A DNA stretch of 60,227 nucleotides from Chara braunii (lineage: Eukaryota > Streptophyta > Charophyceae > Charales > Characeae), in assembly GCA_003427395.1 (NCBI GenBank), contig BFEA01000036.1, forward strand, positions 2,190,241-2,250,467, written 5' to 3'. The position numbers were made by a program, and so were the translations under genes. Of the stretch, positions 46,001-59,138 are shown in pieces (within the stretch, counting starts at the first letter, position 1; each line of letters opens with the position of its first letter). Under the pieces are notes generated by a model. That model worked only from the letters and a program-made list of their open reading frames with translations. It ran no database searches and was not told where the DNA came from.

Positions 46001-49000
46001 TACACGACACACAAGCAAGGAACCCAAAAGGCACGGCACATTTAACAGCACACAACGAACAGCACGTGACCCAAGCGGGATAGGCAGCAAGGCAACGGTG
46101 ACGCGCAGACAGCACAAGGCAGCCCACACATCCAACACGGAGCAAAGCAGCACATGACCTACTCACATCACGGGTGAACACCGCAGACTGTTGGTTCCCA
46201 CCACCCAATGAGCGACCTACTCACATCACGGGTGAACACCGCAGACTGTTGGTTCCCACCACCCAATGAGCCAGGGAGTCACTCCGCCGAACATCCGTCA
46301 TCACCGACAGGCAACACAGACGCCCCGAACCGAGCAGCCCCCCTAATGACTCATTTTCAACTCTCAAGTTTGCCTGGGTGGTGTACTTGCGGTTTAATGC
46401 TCTGTTTCAGTGTCTTGCATAAACATGCTCCGTCCGCACCAGAACTTGAATTAAGAGGAACCTACTGTAGTGGAAGAAATGTTCCACGCCCAGAAGCAAA
46501 CATTTGCCCGTTCACATCGCCTTCCCAGAAGCTGTTGAGGAAAAATCCCGCTTGCCTCGATTCGTGATTGCTGTCCATTGATCTCCATAATCTACCGTCC
46601 GAAATGAAAACTCCCAGCCGAAATCCTACCGATCCAAACTCCAGATCCTTCATCCCTGACCGTTGATCCTCATAGACTATGACCAGAAATGAAGAAGCAT
46701 GGTAGGTCAGACTGCATCTTCTTTTTTCCAATTTTAACCTTTAACCTTTGGTAGGTCGGACTGCATCTTCTTTTTTCCAATTTTAACCTTTGGCACAAAG
46801 GATCAAATCTCAACAGATTGCCATGCCAAGACCATTCTACTGCTTAGAATACCCCATTCCTGTGCTCTGCTGAGGGAGGGCAACTCTGAAGTTATGCCTT
46901 CGGGACCAGACCGTCTGCTGGCCCTAGGAAAGCTAAATTGGCTTGAACCAGAACTCTCCCTTCATGCTCTGCACCGGGAGGGACAACTCCGACATTATGC
47001 CTTCGGAGTCCGACTGGCTGGCCCTAGGACAGCCAAATTTTGGCTTGAATCACCACTCTCTCTCACTTGATGCCACCATAGGGTTGTTCTCCCATCAAGT
47101 ACGTAACGAACTGGCTGCTGGCAGGTTGGTCTGTTGAAAGCCTGCTTCCGCATTAACCGACGCCACAGTGAAATCAGGTGAGCGGCAGAGGTAGTTTACA
47201 GTCGGCAGACTCGGCACCCAATAGCTATCGAACGACCCCAAATTCTCCCAAAACAAAATCACAAACTGCCAGCGTGTTTGCTTCCGGCCAGACTGAATCA
47301 GCTGGTCCATGAGGGCTTAACAAATTGCTACAATTTTGTCCCCAAGCCAACCGCTTGATGCAGCTAAACCAGAGACTTCGAGCAGTGCGCAGTCAAACCA
47401 AAGAATGTCAATTCTTGTTCAGATGGTGCATAAACATCTGCAGCTACTTGGCACAACAGGACAGGCGAAAAAAACAACAGACCTTCGCCCTGCCTGCTCG
47501 TCGGACCCCCCTTCTGAGTGCCTCGGTACTTGGGGATGTTTACCGGCCAGGAGGGCCGCGCAAGCGGGAGGGTGGAAGGGCAGGGGTTGCGGATGGAGGG
47601 TGCCTCCCCTTGAACTGGTGTCTCGGGTCGCAGGGGTGAGGTGCTCTTGTTCTGGCTACTATTGTAAAACATGCTTGCCGGTGATAAGCAACTGGACTGG
47701 TGGCCCCAAGAATAGATGGGGCTTGTGTGGGTGCGGTTTAAAAAAGAAAAGAAAAGACAAGAAAAAACAACATACCTCGTGAGATACACATCGCGCCGCT
47801 TTTGACCCTTCACAACGACAGGTGCGACAATCACGTCATCTCCAATTGCAAACTGATCTCCAATGGGAAAAGTCTGCAGAGTCAGAAAGATATCAGTTAG
47901 AGCCAGTACGGGGATGATTGGATGGCAGCAGAAGACTATCTTTTTTTCCTTGTTTGAAAAAAAAAGGGCGACGGCCTTGAGATATCATGATTGAACTGAC
48001 CGGCCCCAGCCAGATAATTCAGAATTATATTTTTCTGTTCGGGTGGTTGCAGATGGACTCGAACTCAGGTCTGTATTTGCAAGAGTTCATGGGTGTCCCA
48101 ACTGGAACCATAAGACATTTCATTGCATGGAATCAATAAAATGAGCACCACCAGATGTGTGGGAAAGATTGCGTAGTTGTTGCAGCGTCGCCAAGTGTCG
48201 AGCCCGCACAATATACTTTCTATAAGTGGACCCTGGTTGAACCATCTCTGAAGTGAACACCGTGCTAATGGACTCGAGCATGGCGACGAGATCTGATTCA
48301 GCTGTCGTGCTGACATTAACCCATTACCTTGCTTCCCACCTGAAAAATTCACTAGGCAGATCAAAGCCTCCGAGCTGCGCCACTTATGTATCAATAATTA
48401 TTCATAATCTGGTGCATCGTCTTAAATTCATGGTTTGATGGACTTTGATCCTTAAATTTGGCCCTTAAAATTCATCAAGGAATTCGTTATATACGGTCCC
48501 AGCTGGCACTTGAGATTGCTGAGATCTGAAAAAGGGAAAAAAGGAAAACAAGATATCCTTCAGAGAGTGCTGTGTTGCTATTGTCTCCTTCAGTGCGTGC
48601 GTTGTTCATTCTGTTGGTGTGTGTTGACGAGGGGAAGGAAGAGGAGGGAAAGAAGCGTAAAAAGAACAGAAATTGAAAAGAGCGAAAAATGATAAAAAAT
48701 CCTTCCAAGGCTCCAAGCAAGATATCCATAAGAGAGTGCTCTGGTGCTAGTGTCTATCTCCGAGAGCGTGTTGTTCATTTTGGGCGTGTGTTTAAGGCCA
48801 TCACAAAGAAGGGCTGGTTCGACAGGACTACCCCCCCCTCAAGAGCGAGGTCCCTTCGAGCAAGTAACTCAATCAGAGTCCTTGCATAGTGCATCATAGG
48901 CGTAGGTAGCAAAAAGAGATTGGGCGTGTTCCATAGGAGTCAGGGTAGCAGTAAACTTTGGTTGCTGTTCAGCACTTATCAATCGTTCATAGGCATTAAC

Positions 49001-51708
49001 GACACGTGGTGCACTCTGCAGTAAGTCTTTCCTAGCAATCCAATAGAAATCGTCCAACGGATGGTACAGAAAATGAACTTTGTACTAAACATGCCCTCTT
49101 CATTCCGCTCAACACCCACCCAAACTATGTGCAGTTAGAATTAAAGCTGCAGGCGGTCTCTTTCGAGTTAGGCAGGTACTACGGGTAAGTGGTATAAATT
49201 AGGTTTGTTAAAGTGTCCAGAATCCAGATTCATTCAACTTGGTAAATTGGAAGCGTAACCAGTATATTGAAATACAGTGAATGTATGTGATCATGCCTTT
49301 CGTCATGAATTTCTACAAAGGAATAGAGTTCTCAGTCCTGCTTCAGTGCTTCAACCACCACCATGTTACCTAGGTGCAAAGGTAAATGGAACACACTAAC
49401 ATCTTTCGAATACCACAAACCCATGCACACCTTCATCGCTCTGTGATGTGGTGGCATACGAGCCGCGTGGAATGGACTTCTTCGATCATATACTCTGCTG
49501 CCTCAGGGGTCCAAGAGAAGGAATCCCGTTCTCACCTCATCATCTTCTGGGTCAAGCCACCACATAGGACGGCAAATTGGCGCCAAAGCCCGACACGCAT
49601 CATCTGCCAACATTAATAGATGGTTCTGAATTAGACGTCGAACCTACAGCATGTCACCACAGCAACGCACATGAACAACATTATGATTTAGTATGGGCAG
49701 TCCATGGCCAACCACATTGGCCGCGCGCATTTGCGATATTGTTGATACGGAGCTAACCACCACAGCAACAACCTCGCTACGGAATGTAAGACAAGGATGA
49801 GAGAGGCGGGATGGTACCAACCTGCAGAGCTGAATGGCACAACTTCTCGGCTTCCGCGCTAAAATCCCATGGTGGAATTGAGAACTGCATCCCAGCCCAA
49901 CAGGTAACACAACCGAAAACCAGTGAGTGCCTTCTTCTTCTTCTTTGTTTTTTTCTTTTTTTTTTCCCCAAAAAATTGGACCATTTCTCGATTTATGCAT
50001 GTCATCCTTGCACAGGGGCCATGCTAATCTTCTCTGTATCATTCCAATTTTAACAGATGTTCTGAAGGACACCTTCTTCTTCTTCTTCGTTTTCTTCTTT
50101 CTTCTTCTTCTTCTTCTTCTTCTTCTTCTTCATTTCGATTATTCGGACTATTACTCGATTTATGCATGTCATTCTTGCGCAGGGCCCCTGCCCTTTAACG
50201 GATGTCCTGAATAACATTCCTTCTTCTTCTTTTTCTTCTTCTTCCTCCATTCTCCTTCCTTCCTTCCCCTTCCCCTCCCCCTCCCCTTTCTCCTTCTTCT
50301 TCTTTTTCTTCCATCCTCTTCTTCTGCCATCACGTTCTGCAGCAGAGATTTTTCTTGAGCATTCTCATACCGAAAGCGGCGAAAAGAAAACCAGGACTTC
50401 TACACTCCTCCATTGTCAACTTCCTCCTCTTCTTCCTCTCCTTCCGCTTGGTGTTCTACATCCCCTTTTTCCATCAGGATGTTTAGCATTATTTCACTCA
50501 TGACATGTAGTGTTGATTTCCATCGAGTTACAACACTGCCACTGCGTCTCCTACATCCTCCTCGATCTTTTCTTCCATTTTCATCTTTTCATGCTCTGCT
50601 CCATGTCGCACATCAGGGAGCCAGGTTAAAACCGTTCCTCCTCATGCAGTAAAGAAAACCAGGCTAAAAGGGTCTTCTGAACGTCGCCGAGAAAGGAAAC
50701 CAAGTCAACCATTGCCAGCCTGGGTACTGTTCCCCGCACAGAACAGCCCACGCGATATGCTGAGGCGAAAAATCAGGAGGCCAGGAATCCAACCCATAAC
50801 CCCAGCGTCCCCTGCTAAGCTCGTAGTATACAGGTAGGTAGTGGGAGGCATATTGAGAGAAGAATACAGGTTAGCTTTAAAAAAAAAGAAAAGAAGTCGA
50901 CCCTTGCCAGATTCTAACCATCTGCAAGGGATGACAGCTGAAGGCAGAGCCTCACCAGCATTAATGAAAACAACAGCGGTGAAGAAGCTCGGAGACCCAC
51001 CACAAGTGCAGGGGTAACTTCGCAGCGTGGGAAAATGCACTGCATCTTCAGAAGAGAATGAATCTGAGAATGTGAGATCAATTAGCTGTGGTGCGTCTGG
51101 GAGTTTGAAACCATGGAAACAGAGAACGGATGGAGAGGGCATGCAAAAATATCTAGAAAAGGGAAGTCACTCGGAATTTAAAATCAACATACCTGCATGG
51201 CTGGCATCAAAGCATTTGCTTGCGCCCATCTTACCAGTAGCTCCATGTCTGTGCAGAGTGCAGTCGTCCATAAACAGTAGGCAATGATCACAAATGAGCA
51301 ACATAGAAAGGCCGGCAAAACAGTACCCAAATTCTACAGCAGCTCTCACAGACATCTTACTATCCTCTTCCTCACTTCGTCATCATTACTCCCTGCCTTC
51401 ATCGTGATCCCCAACCACAAACCCTCCCACACTTCCTCTTCTTCTTCTTCTCCTCCTCCTCCTCCTCCTGATCATCCTTACATAAACTATGCAAGTCGGT
51501 ACTTAATCCAACAACTCCATCATCATCCTTCCTCCTCCTCCTCATTATCAATTTATTGCCCTACCGGTAATTCACATCACCACAAGCACTGCCACCACTA
51601 CACCACCATCACGATCACTGCCAGCACCACGCTCGCCACCCTCCCCTGCCGCGTCCTACCACCATCACGATCAGTGTGAGCATCAATACAGGCATCAACC
51701 TACCAGCG

Positions 51709-51744
<36 letters not shown>

Positions 51745-53499
51745 ACGACCGCCGCCCCCCCCCCCCCCCTTTGTTCTTCTCCTTCTTCTCATGCTTTTCC
51801 ATCATAGGTTTCGAGTTCAACAGTAGCAGCCTTTACATGACAAGGTACCACTATCATCCTCGTTATTCATCACCACATGCCCCTTTCCCTATCCATTTCC
51901 CTCCTGCTCATCCACCACCATTAGCGCTGCCACCACCGCACTGCCTTATCATCAATATCTTCACCATCTCACAACTGCCACTCCCACCACAACCACTGCC
52001 TTATCATCAATATCTTCACCATCTCACAACTGCCACTCCCACCACAACCACCACCACTACCGCTATCATCCATGTCATCAGCATAATTGTTGTCAGTATT
52101 GTCACTCCATCATCATGATTCTTATCATCATCAGCCACAGAAGTATTGTCCTGTTACCATCATCCTCATCCTAATCGCATCACCATCATCATCATCCTCA
52201 TTGCATCATGGCCGTCATCATCACCGTCATCCTCACCACCCTGGCCATCAATCTCACCTAATCCTTAACACCAAGACCACCACTAGCGCAAGGATCAGCA
52301 GTGGCAGCACCGGCAGCACCACCACCACTAGTATCATCATAAGTAGCGGCAGCTCATCACCATCACCATTCCCCTGTCAACATCGTTCCCATCCCCACTA
52401 TCCTCACGGCCCTTCGTCATCATCATTATCTTTATCATTGTAGTTCCCATTTTTCATGTCCATACCCTCAGCAGTGCCAAGCCAATCATCACGATGTCCT
52501 AACTGTCCGCCTCTTCTAACCCTTCGTCATCACCACTATTAGCCTGAGTCATCACGATAGACGCACAACCACCACAACGACCACCCCCACCTCCAGCAGC
52601 ACCATCACCCCCACCACTATCAAAGAACAGCCATTTATGTTCTTTTATTCTCTTCGTCTTTCCATTCTTCCTATTCCACGTCTTGAGACATAGATCTGAA
52701 GTTTCTGAACTTCATCACCCACGTAAACACCCCCTTCTCCCTCCCCCACCCACGTAAACACCCCCTTCTCCCTCCCCCACCCACGTAAACACCCCCTTCT
52801 CCCTCCCCCACCCACGTAAACACCCCCTTCTCCCTCCCCCACCCACGTAAACACCCCCTTCTCCCTCCCCCACCCACGTAAACACCCCCTTCTCCCTCCC
52901 CCACCCACGTAAACACCCCCTTCTCCCTCCCCCACCCCCCCCCTCCCCCCCCCGAAGGCATGCTCACACTCAACCATTGATTCCCTGTGCACTTTCTGGT
53001 GGTTCTCGCCATGCAGAACAAAAGTAGATTAGTTTAAACTTTCACAATAGCTCCAATGCCGCATTCCAACAGGAAACCACGATGAAAATCCAACACCTAA
53101 GCAGTGTACAGACTACAATACCTGGTTTGCTTCCAAAGTACGCATTCCCTCCAATCATATCGGGAAGGCAGAATGGGTAGCCAAGCAGCCCAGATGTAAG
53201 TAGCGTTGGGATAACACTCCGCAAACCATTCCCCGAGCCCCAGTGCGAAAACCTGGGACCAAACACAACTCGAGCAACAAAACAGTGCATAAACCTGTCG
53301 TCAGAAATGAACTGCAAGTGCTGTCAAATATTTCGCAAGATTTCCCAAAAACGCTCTTAAGAGTCTTAACATAATTCTTCTTTTATTTTTTTTTGAAAAA
53401 AAGGCATTCTTGTTACATCAAAACTCAGACAGTCAACTGTGTTTTCCACTCTTTCGAAAAGAGAGCGTCATGTGAAAAGGATAAATGCATTCTGAGCCT

Positions 53500-53548
<49 letters not shown>

Positions 53549-53570
53549 AAAGGATAAATGTTCTGAGCCT

Positions 53571-53663
<93 letters not shown>

Positions 53664-53731
53664 CAAAGCGTCAGCAACACATTGCTACACCAGATGGCCA
53701 CCAAAGGATAAACGCCTCCTGAGCTTCCCGG

Positions 53732-53762
<31 letters not shown>

Positions 53763-55232
53763 AACCACGCACACACACACTCACACACTCACACACTCAC
53801 ACAACAATGCGTCATCAACACATTGCCACACCAGATTGCCACCTCCGTGGACATATCACCATCTTTCCTCTCCTGTCATCCTTGCCCTCCCCCCTACTCC
53901 GCTGCTCCTGCCAGAAACCATCTTATGTACAGGCAGTGCCAGGCTAGCAATACAACTATCAGTCAGGACACGTCCCCTGATCACTTCGAGGTAAGAAGCC
54001 AACCAGGCAGTTGCAAGCACTCGTACGAAGTGCCAGACGTGCATGTTATGCCAAAATGGGAATGAAATCAAAATTATATTTTTTTATAAGAGGCCACATG
54101 TAATCAAATCAGACATGCCAGCTTTTGTGAAACCAACGCATGCCCATCGCTGTCAGTCTTTTCATGTGCACCTCTTCATCTTCTTCCCTCTCTCCTCCTT
54201 GCCAGCATTGTACTAACAGCCCGTGGCTCCTTAGTCTCACCATCATGGCAGTTTTCCTCGCCATCCTTCTCCACTCACTTTTTTTCCCGCTACTTTTCTG
54301 TTCTCCACACTTTCACAATCATAAAAGGGAGAATAATGGAATATCCGAATATCATTAGTTTCACATATGATGTACTTCATGGTGACAAGAGGCGCAAGAG
54401 CGGGCATTGTTTTCCAGTCGATGGCGTGTTTGTAAGTTAGAACAAGATTTTTTCAGACTCTTCTTGATCGGACAAGGGACAAGTGATGGAGGGGGAGTGT
54501 GCTGAAATGATTGGACTTAATCGGAAGTTAGTCCACATCACGGTTTTTCTTTTTCTGCAGCTCCACTGACCTGTCGCCCATTCTTGTCAGCAATGGCACA
54601 CTCGTTGTTCGATGACCCGTCCGTACTTCTCCAACTTCAAAGTTCGATGCCACCTCCTGTGCACGTTAACGACAAACGAAATCTCCGTGAAAAATGCAAA
54701 AAAAAACTGAGGAACATGCCAGTGAAGTAACAGCACAGTCTCCAAGAGAAGGAGAGGGCTAGTATGGAAAAAAAATCAAAAAAAACTTGTGGACTGACAA
54801 TGCCAACTAGATAGTGTGAGCCTGTGAGGTTTTATATTGAGAGAACTCAGAGAAGAATATAGCTTCCTTAAAAAGGGAAAGAAAAGGGAAAAAAAAAAAA
54901 AAAAGAACAGAAACACGGCCAGTAAGAAAACCACATGAATTACAGGCACTCCAATTCTATTTCTGCCTTTGATCTTTTCATGTTCATCTTACGACTACTA
55001 ACTAATACTTGCCTTCTAGCAAAAGTTTCAGGAAACCACTTTGAAAAACTTAAGGCATGCGCACAGGCTAAAACACACTATAACACACACAGACAACATT
55101 AAACAAACTTTAACAAAGACAAAAATATAGACAAAGAAAGCAGAATAAAACAAGGGAAGCAGAATAAAGTAATTCTGAATTACCTAGGGCCCATCACTTC
55201 CGTGATGATATCTAGAGGCTGTTGGTCTCTCC

Positions 55233-55265
<33 letters not shown>

Positions 55266-58029
55266 TTGCTAACAGAAAGGCCTTGAAGCCCTCATGGAAT
55301 CAGCTTCCGTGAGAAAAAATAAGACAAAATAACTTTACAGTAAGACATAGGAATGATAGGATACTTTTTTTCCCCCCCACACCTTTTTTCTTCTATAAGG
55401 GCAACAATCTGGACTCTCGAGATATCGTCTTCCAAGTTCGAACTGACCGGCCCCAGGCAAAGTCAGATTTGTTTTCAGTCGTCTGATTCCATAGGAATTC
55501 AAGCTCTTGCGCCTCATCACCAAAGGGCCTGGCTCAGTTGGTACACCCATAAACTGTTGAAACTTGAGTTACAGACCTAAGTTCAAATCCAGATGCAGTC
55601 AATCAGATTAACAGAATAAAACAAGTCTGAATTACCTGGGGCCAGTCAGTCCAGTGATGATATCTCCGGACCGTCTCCCTCGAAGGGAAAAAACAGAAAA
55701 GAACTAGGCTACCAGCCGGGCCGCCCCGGTCCCCGGTGGCCAGCCCGTGCAAGGACCAGGGAAGGCCCCAGCAAAAAAAAAAAAAATAAAAAAAAAAAAA
55801 AATAAAAAAAAATCCCAAAACAAACTATGTTATGCAGAAAAAAACTGAACAACTTTTGCCTCAGGGTCACATCGAAATTCTTCACCAAATTTAGAATAAA
55901 AAATAAAATTAAAAATATTTATTTTATTTTTATTATTTCATTTGTTTTTGGCCCGGCCGGGCAAGTGACCCCGGGCCACTCTGGTAGCCTAGGAAAAGAA
56001 TCAAAAGATTCTTCAAAAAAAAAAAAAAAAGATTTCGAGAGTGGCACGTGACCACTTGCCCGGCCAGGCTAAATACGAAATACAAAAATAAAAAATAGAA
56101 AATAAAAAAATATATATTTTAAATTTGGTAGTAATTGGTACGCAATTTCGATGTGACCCTGAGGCAAAAGTTGTTCAGTTTATTTTTCTGCACAACATAG
56201 TTTGTTTTCGGATGTTTTGGATTTTGTTTTTCTTTTTTTTGCTGGCACCTTCCATGGTCCTTGCACAACCGGGCCACCCGGGAAAATAGGGTAACCCGGG
56301 CAGCCCGGCTGGTAGCCTAGCTCAGGCCTGTATTTCAACAGTACATGGGTGTAAGTTTGTGTAACAACTGAACAACTGTCTTCACCCGAATAGAACGCCC
56401 GGTCATTATCACTGCATCTGGACTTAAAGTTGGGCCAAATGCAGCTATAATGACCAGGCGTTCTATTTGGATGAAGACGGTGGGCCATCATGGAAAGATT
56501 TCCTCCATAATTGCTGGTCAGGACTCACAAGTATGGAAGGCTAGGATAAATGCCCTGTTGTCCTAAGACTCTGGAAAGTTAAATGTAGAGAGGTATTCAT
56601 AGCTAGAACCGTGGAAGCGTCAGCAAACGACTCAGCATGCATGTGAAAAGTGGAGGACATTTGGTTGCATCTCTCGGTCTTCTCGTGCATGTAGAGGAGG
56701 AGAGGCCGTTGGCTGGACAGCAAACCGAGTCAATAAAGATATACAGTACCGACCTGGACCCAGAGTCGTGTATATTCAATCGGTGATATGATAGGTGTAT
56801 GAGTGCGAAAGCGGCGAGGGAGGAAGCAAGGCTCTCCCGCATCAAACTTGAACCCATCGATCAAATTTTCCTCCTGCAGTTTCTTCAGCCGTGTCACAAA
56901 CCTGCAATCGCAGAGAGCGACAAGTTCGAAAAACAAGCAGTACACAAAGACGGAGATTGAACATAGGATGATAGGATAGATCTCAAAAAAATTGGTGCAC
57001 AGGAGGGACTTCGTACTTCGTACGTTCCGAGGTGGTTCCAGCACATAGACAGATTACGAGGCTCGTATTCGAACCTCGGGATCCAAGCGGGTTTCGTAAG
57101 ACAAAGTTACTTTCAATCGCAGGCCAAATAACTCGTGGAGTTTCACATAATGCAACTTTTTTCACGTAACTGTTTTGTTTCTGTCTAGCAAGATTGATTC
57201 TGTGATGCAGAATCCGAAGAGTGGAGATCAAGGCCAGTGACCTTTCAATGCTGGTCCTGGCCAAGCAGTACACAAAGACAGAGATTGAACATAGGATATG
57301 ATAGGATAGATCTCTAAAAATTGGCGTTCTACAGTGTGCATAAGAACACACAATACTTAGGAATGTATGTTCTTACTTAGCAATGTTGTTAATAAAGGAC
57401 AAGATGCGAAGCTTTCAGTAGGAGCATGCCCACACATTCCTTTTTAAATATTCTATTTATTTTACAATTTGGACCATTTCTCGATTTATGCGTGTCATCG
57501 TTGCGCAGGGGTCATGCTAATCTTCTCTATATCGTTCCAATTTTAACGGATGTCCCGAAGGACATGACCTCACATTCCTAATCAATGAAATTTAGCACTT
57601 GGGCTTCACCATTTTTTTCCGTCCTAGATAAGAACCAGTCACAAGGCCTCTCAGGTCTAACGCTCGGCGAAGATCACTGTAAGTCCAGTCGGACTACGGT
57701 GGTCTAGGCCGACGGGAGTGGGGAAGTGGATTAGTCAGCGTCGGTGGACTTGAGTTGGTGGACAGTAGGGGGAACCCCCTGAAGATGATGGCGTGGCTGC
57801 CATCGAAATGCGGTGTCGAGGACGCCAGTACCTCTGTTTTTCAGCTACATGATAATTTTGTCACACCTTCTGGACTTGTACTCTTTTGTCTTGTACTCTC
57901 CATTTGACCTTGTTTGGTTCTTTCCTAATCTAATCTCCTAATCTGGACAGCATTCAAAGAATGATGAAAGAAGCTCTTGCACCAAGACAGTTTATTCATG
58001 AGATAACCTACTCCTTTTTCTTTTTATTA

Positions 58030-58060
<31 letters not shown>

Positions 58061-58068
58061 TAATAATA

Positions 58069-58112
<44 letters not shown>

Positions 58113-59107
58113 CGAGGATCTGAGTACTCAGCAGGCCAAAGGGGCCCCTGTTGTATTCTGCGCCCGCCCTAAGTGAAGGCGGGCCTAATGAATCACGAGA
58201 ACCCTTCGGCTGTCAATTTCATATTGGGGCTCAGGCAGTTTCGTCGCGCCAGTTGGTTGACAGAAACACAGGCCGAGCAGCAAGGAAATTCCACGGCCTT
58301 CTAGGCTTTTCCAAAAGCGCAGGCCTTGGGCGAGATTCGCAGCCTCATACACAGACAGTTGGAAGGCCCAACCGAATGTGGCCCAGTATCTGCATCAGAG
58401 GCGCAGCATCCTGGGGCCTACCCGAAGCTTTTGGGCCCAGGCCCAGGCCAGCCAGGCTGCGAAGCCAGGCAGGCTCTTTCCATATAGGAAAGAGCTCGCT
58501 GCCTGGAGCGGCATTCAGCACTTGCATGCTGGCGGCAGCACTGCTGGAGCAGACGCTCGTGGGCTGCTGCTGGCACTGAGAGGCAAGGTGCTAGCGCGTG
58601 CGATCGTGCAGGGAGCAGGGCACTGCTGAGGACAGCGCCATAGCCCAGCCTCCATAGCTGGATGGGCTTGGACAACAATGAGGCGCAGGAGTGGTCTTCG
58701 GTTGTACAGAGGGAAGACGTGGGAGTAAGTCAGGGGAGAGAGAGAAGGATGATGATGATGATGATGTGAGGGCACATACCTGGTATTGGCGATGGTCTGC
58801 ATTGGGCGACATCTTCAAGTACTTCGTGGGCTGCTGACGTCAACAGTTGCATTGTCAATTACTAGGCAGACTGTAGCTGTGTAGGAAGTAGGCTGGGTGC
58901 CGAGCACCAATTAGGGAGATAGGGCCTGGACACTCATGTTGGTGTTGGAGAGAGCAAGCTCTCATTGACATTGGTTTTCAGTGTTACGATTCTTCATTGG
59001 TGTTATATTGGTGCATTTCTGCTTTCTGGGCACTGTTATACTATCTGGCCTTCAATGTGATTATGCGTTCTGGACATTGTCATCTCACTATTGCTCATTT
59101 TCCTAGC

Positions 59108-59138
<31 letters not shown>

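Noticed and set aside
49644-49810. Frame [20 protein letters not shown] as the missing GH31 exon
   Set aside because: No acceptor/donor pair gives the phases needed; the 37-bp exon in another frame does, although it is weakly conserved.
50705-51142. Minus-strand frame with donor- and acceptor-like borders ([14 protein letters not shown])
   Set aside because: GH31 exons on both sides join in frame without it and it has no GH31 similarity.
51167-51355. 62-residue minus-strand frame starting [13 protein letters not shown]
   Set aside because: A different frame in the same place gives the GH31 exon [15 protein letters not shown] with correct splice phases, so this frame is a shadow.
52645-53021. 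115-residue glycine-rich periodic proteins on the minus strand
   Set aside because: The 31-residue period is exactly what a 31-bp minisatellite gives when read through; both frames exist together.
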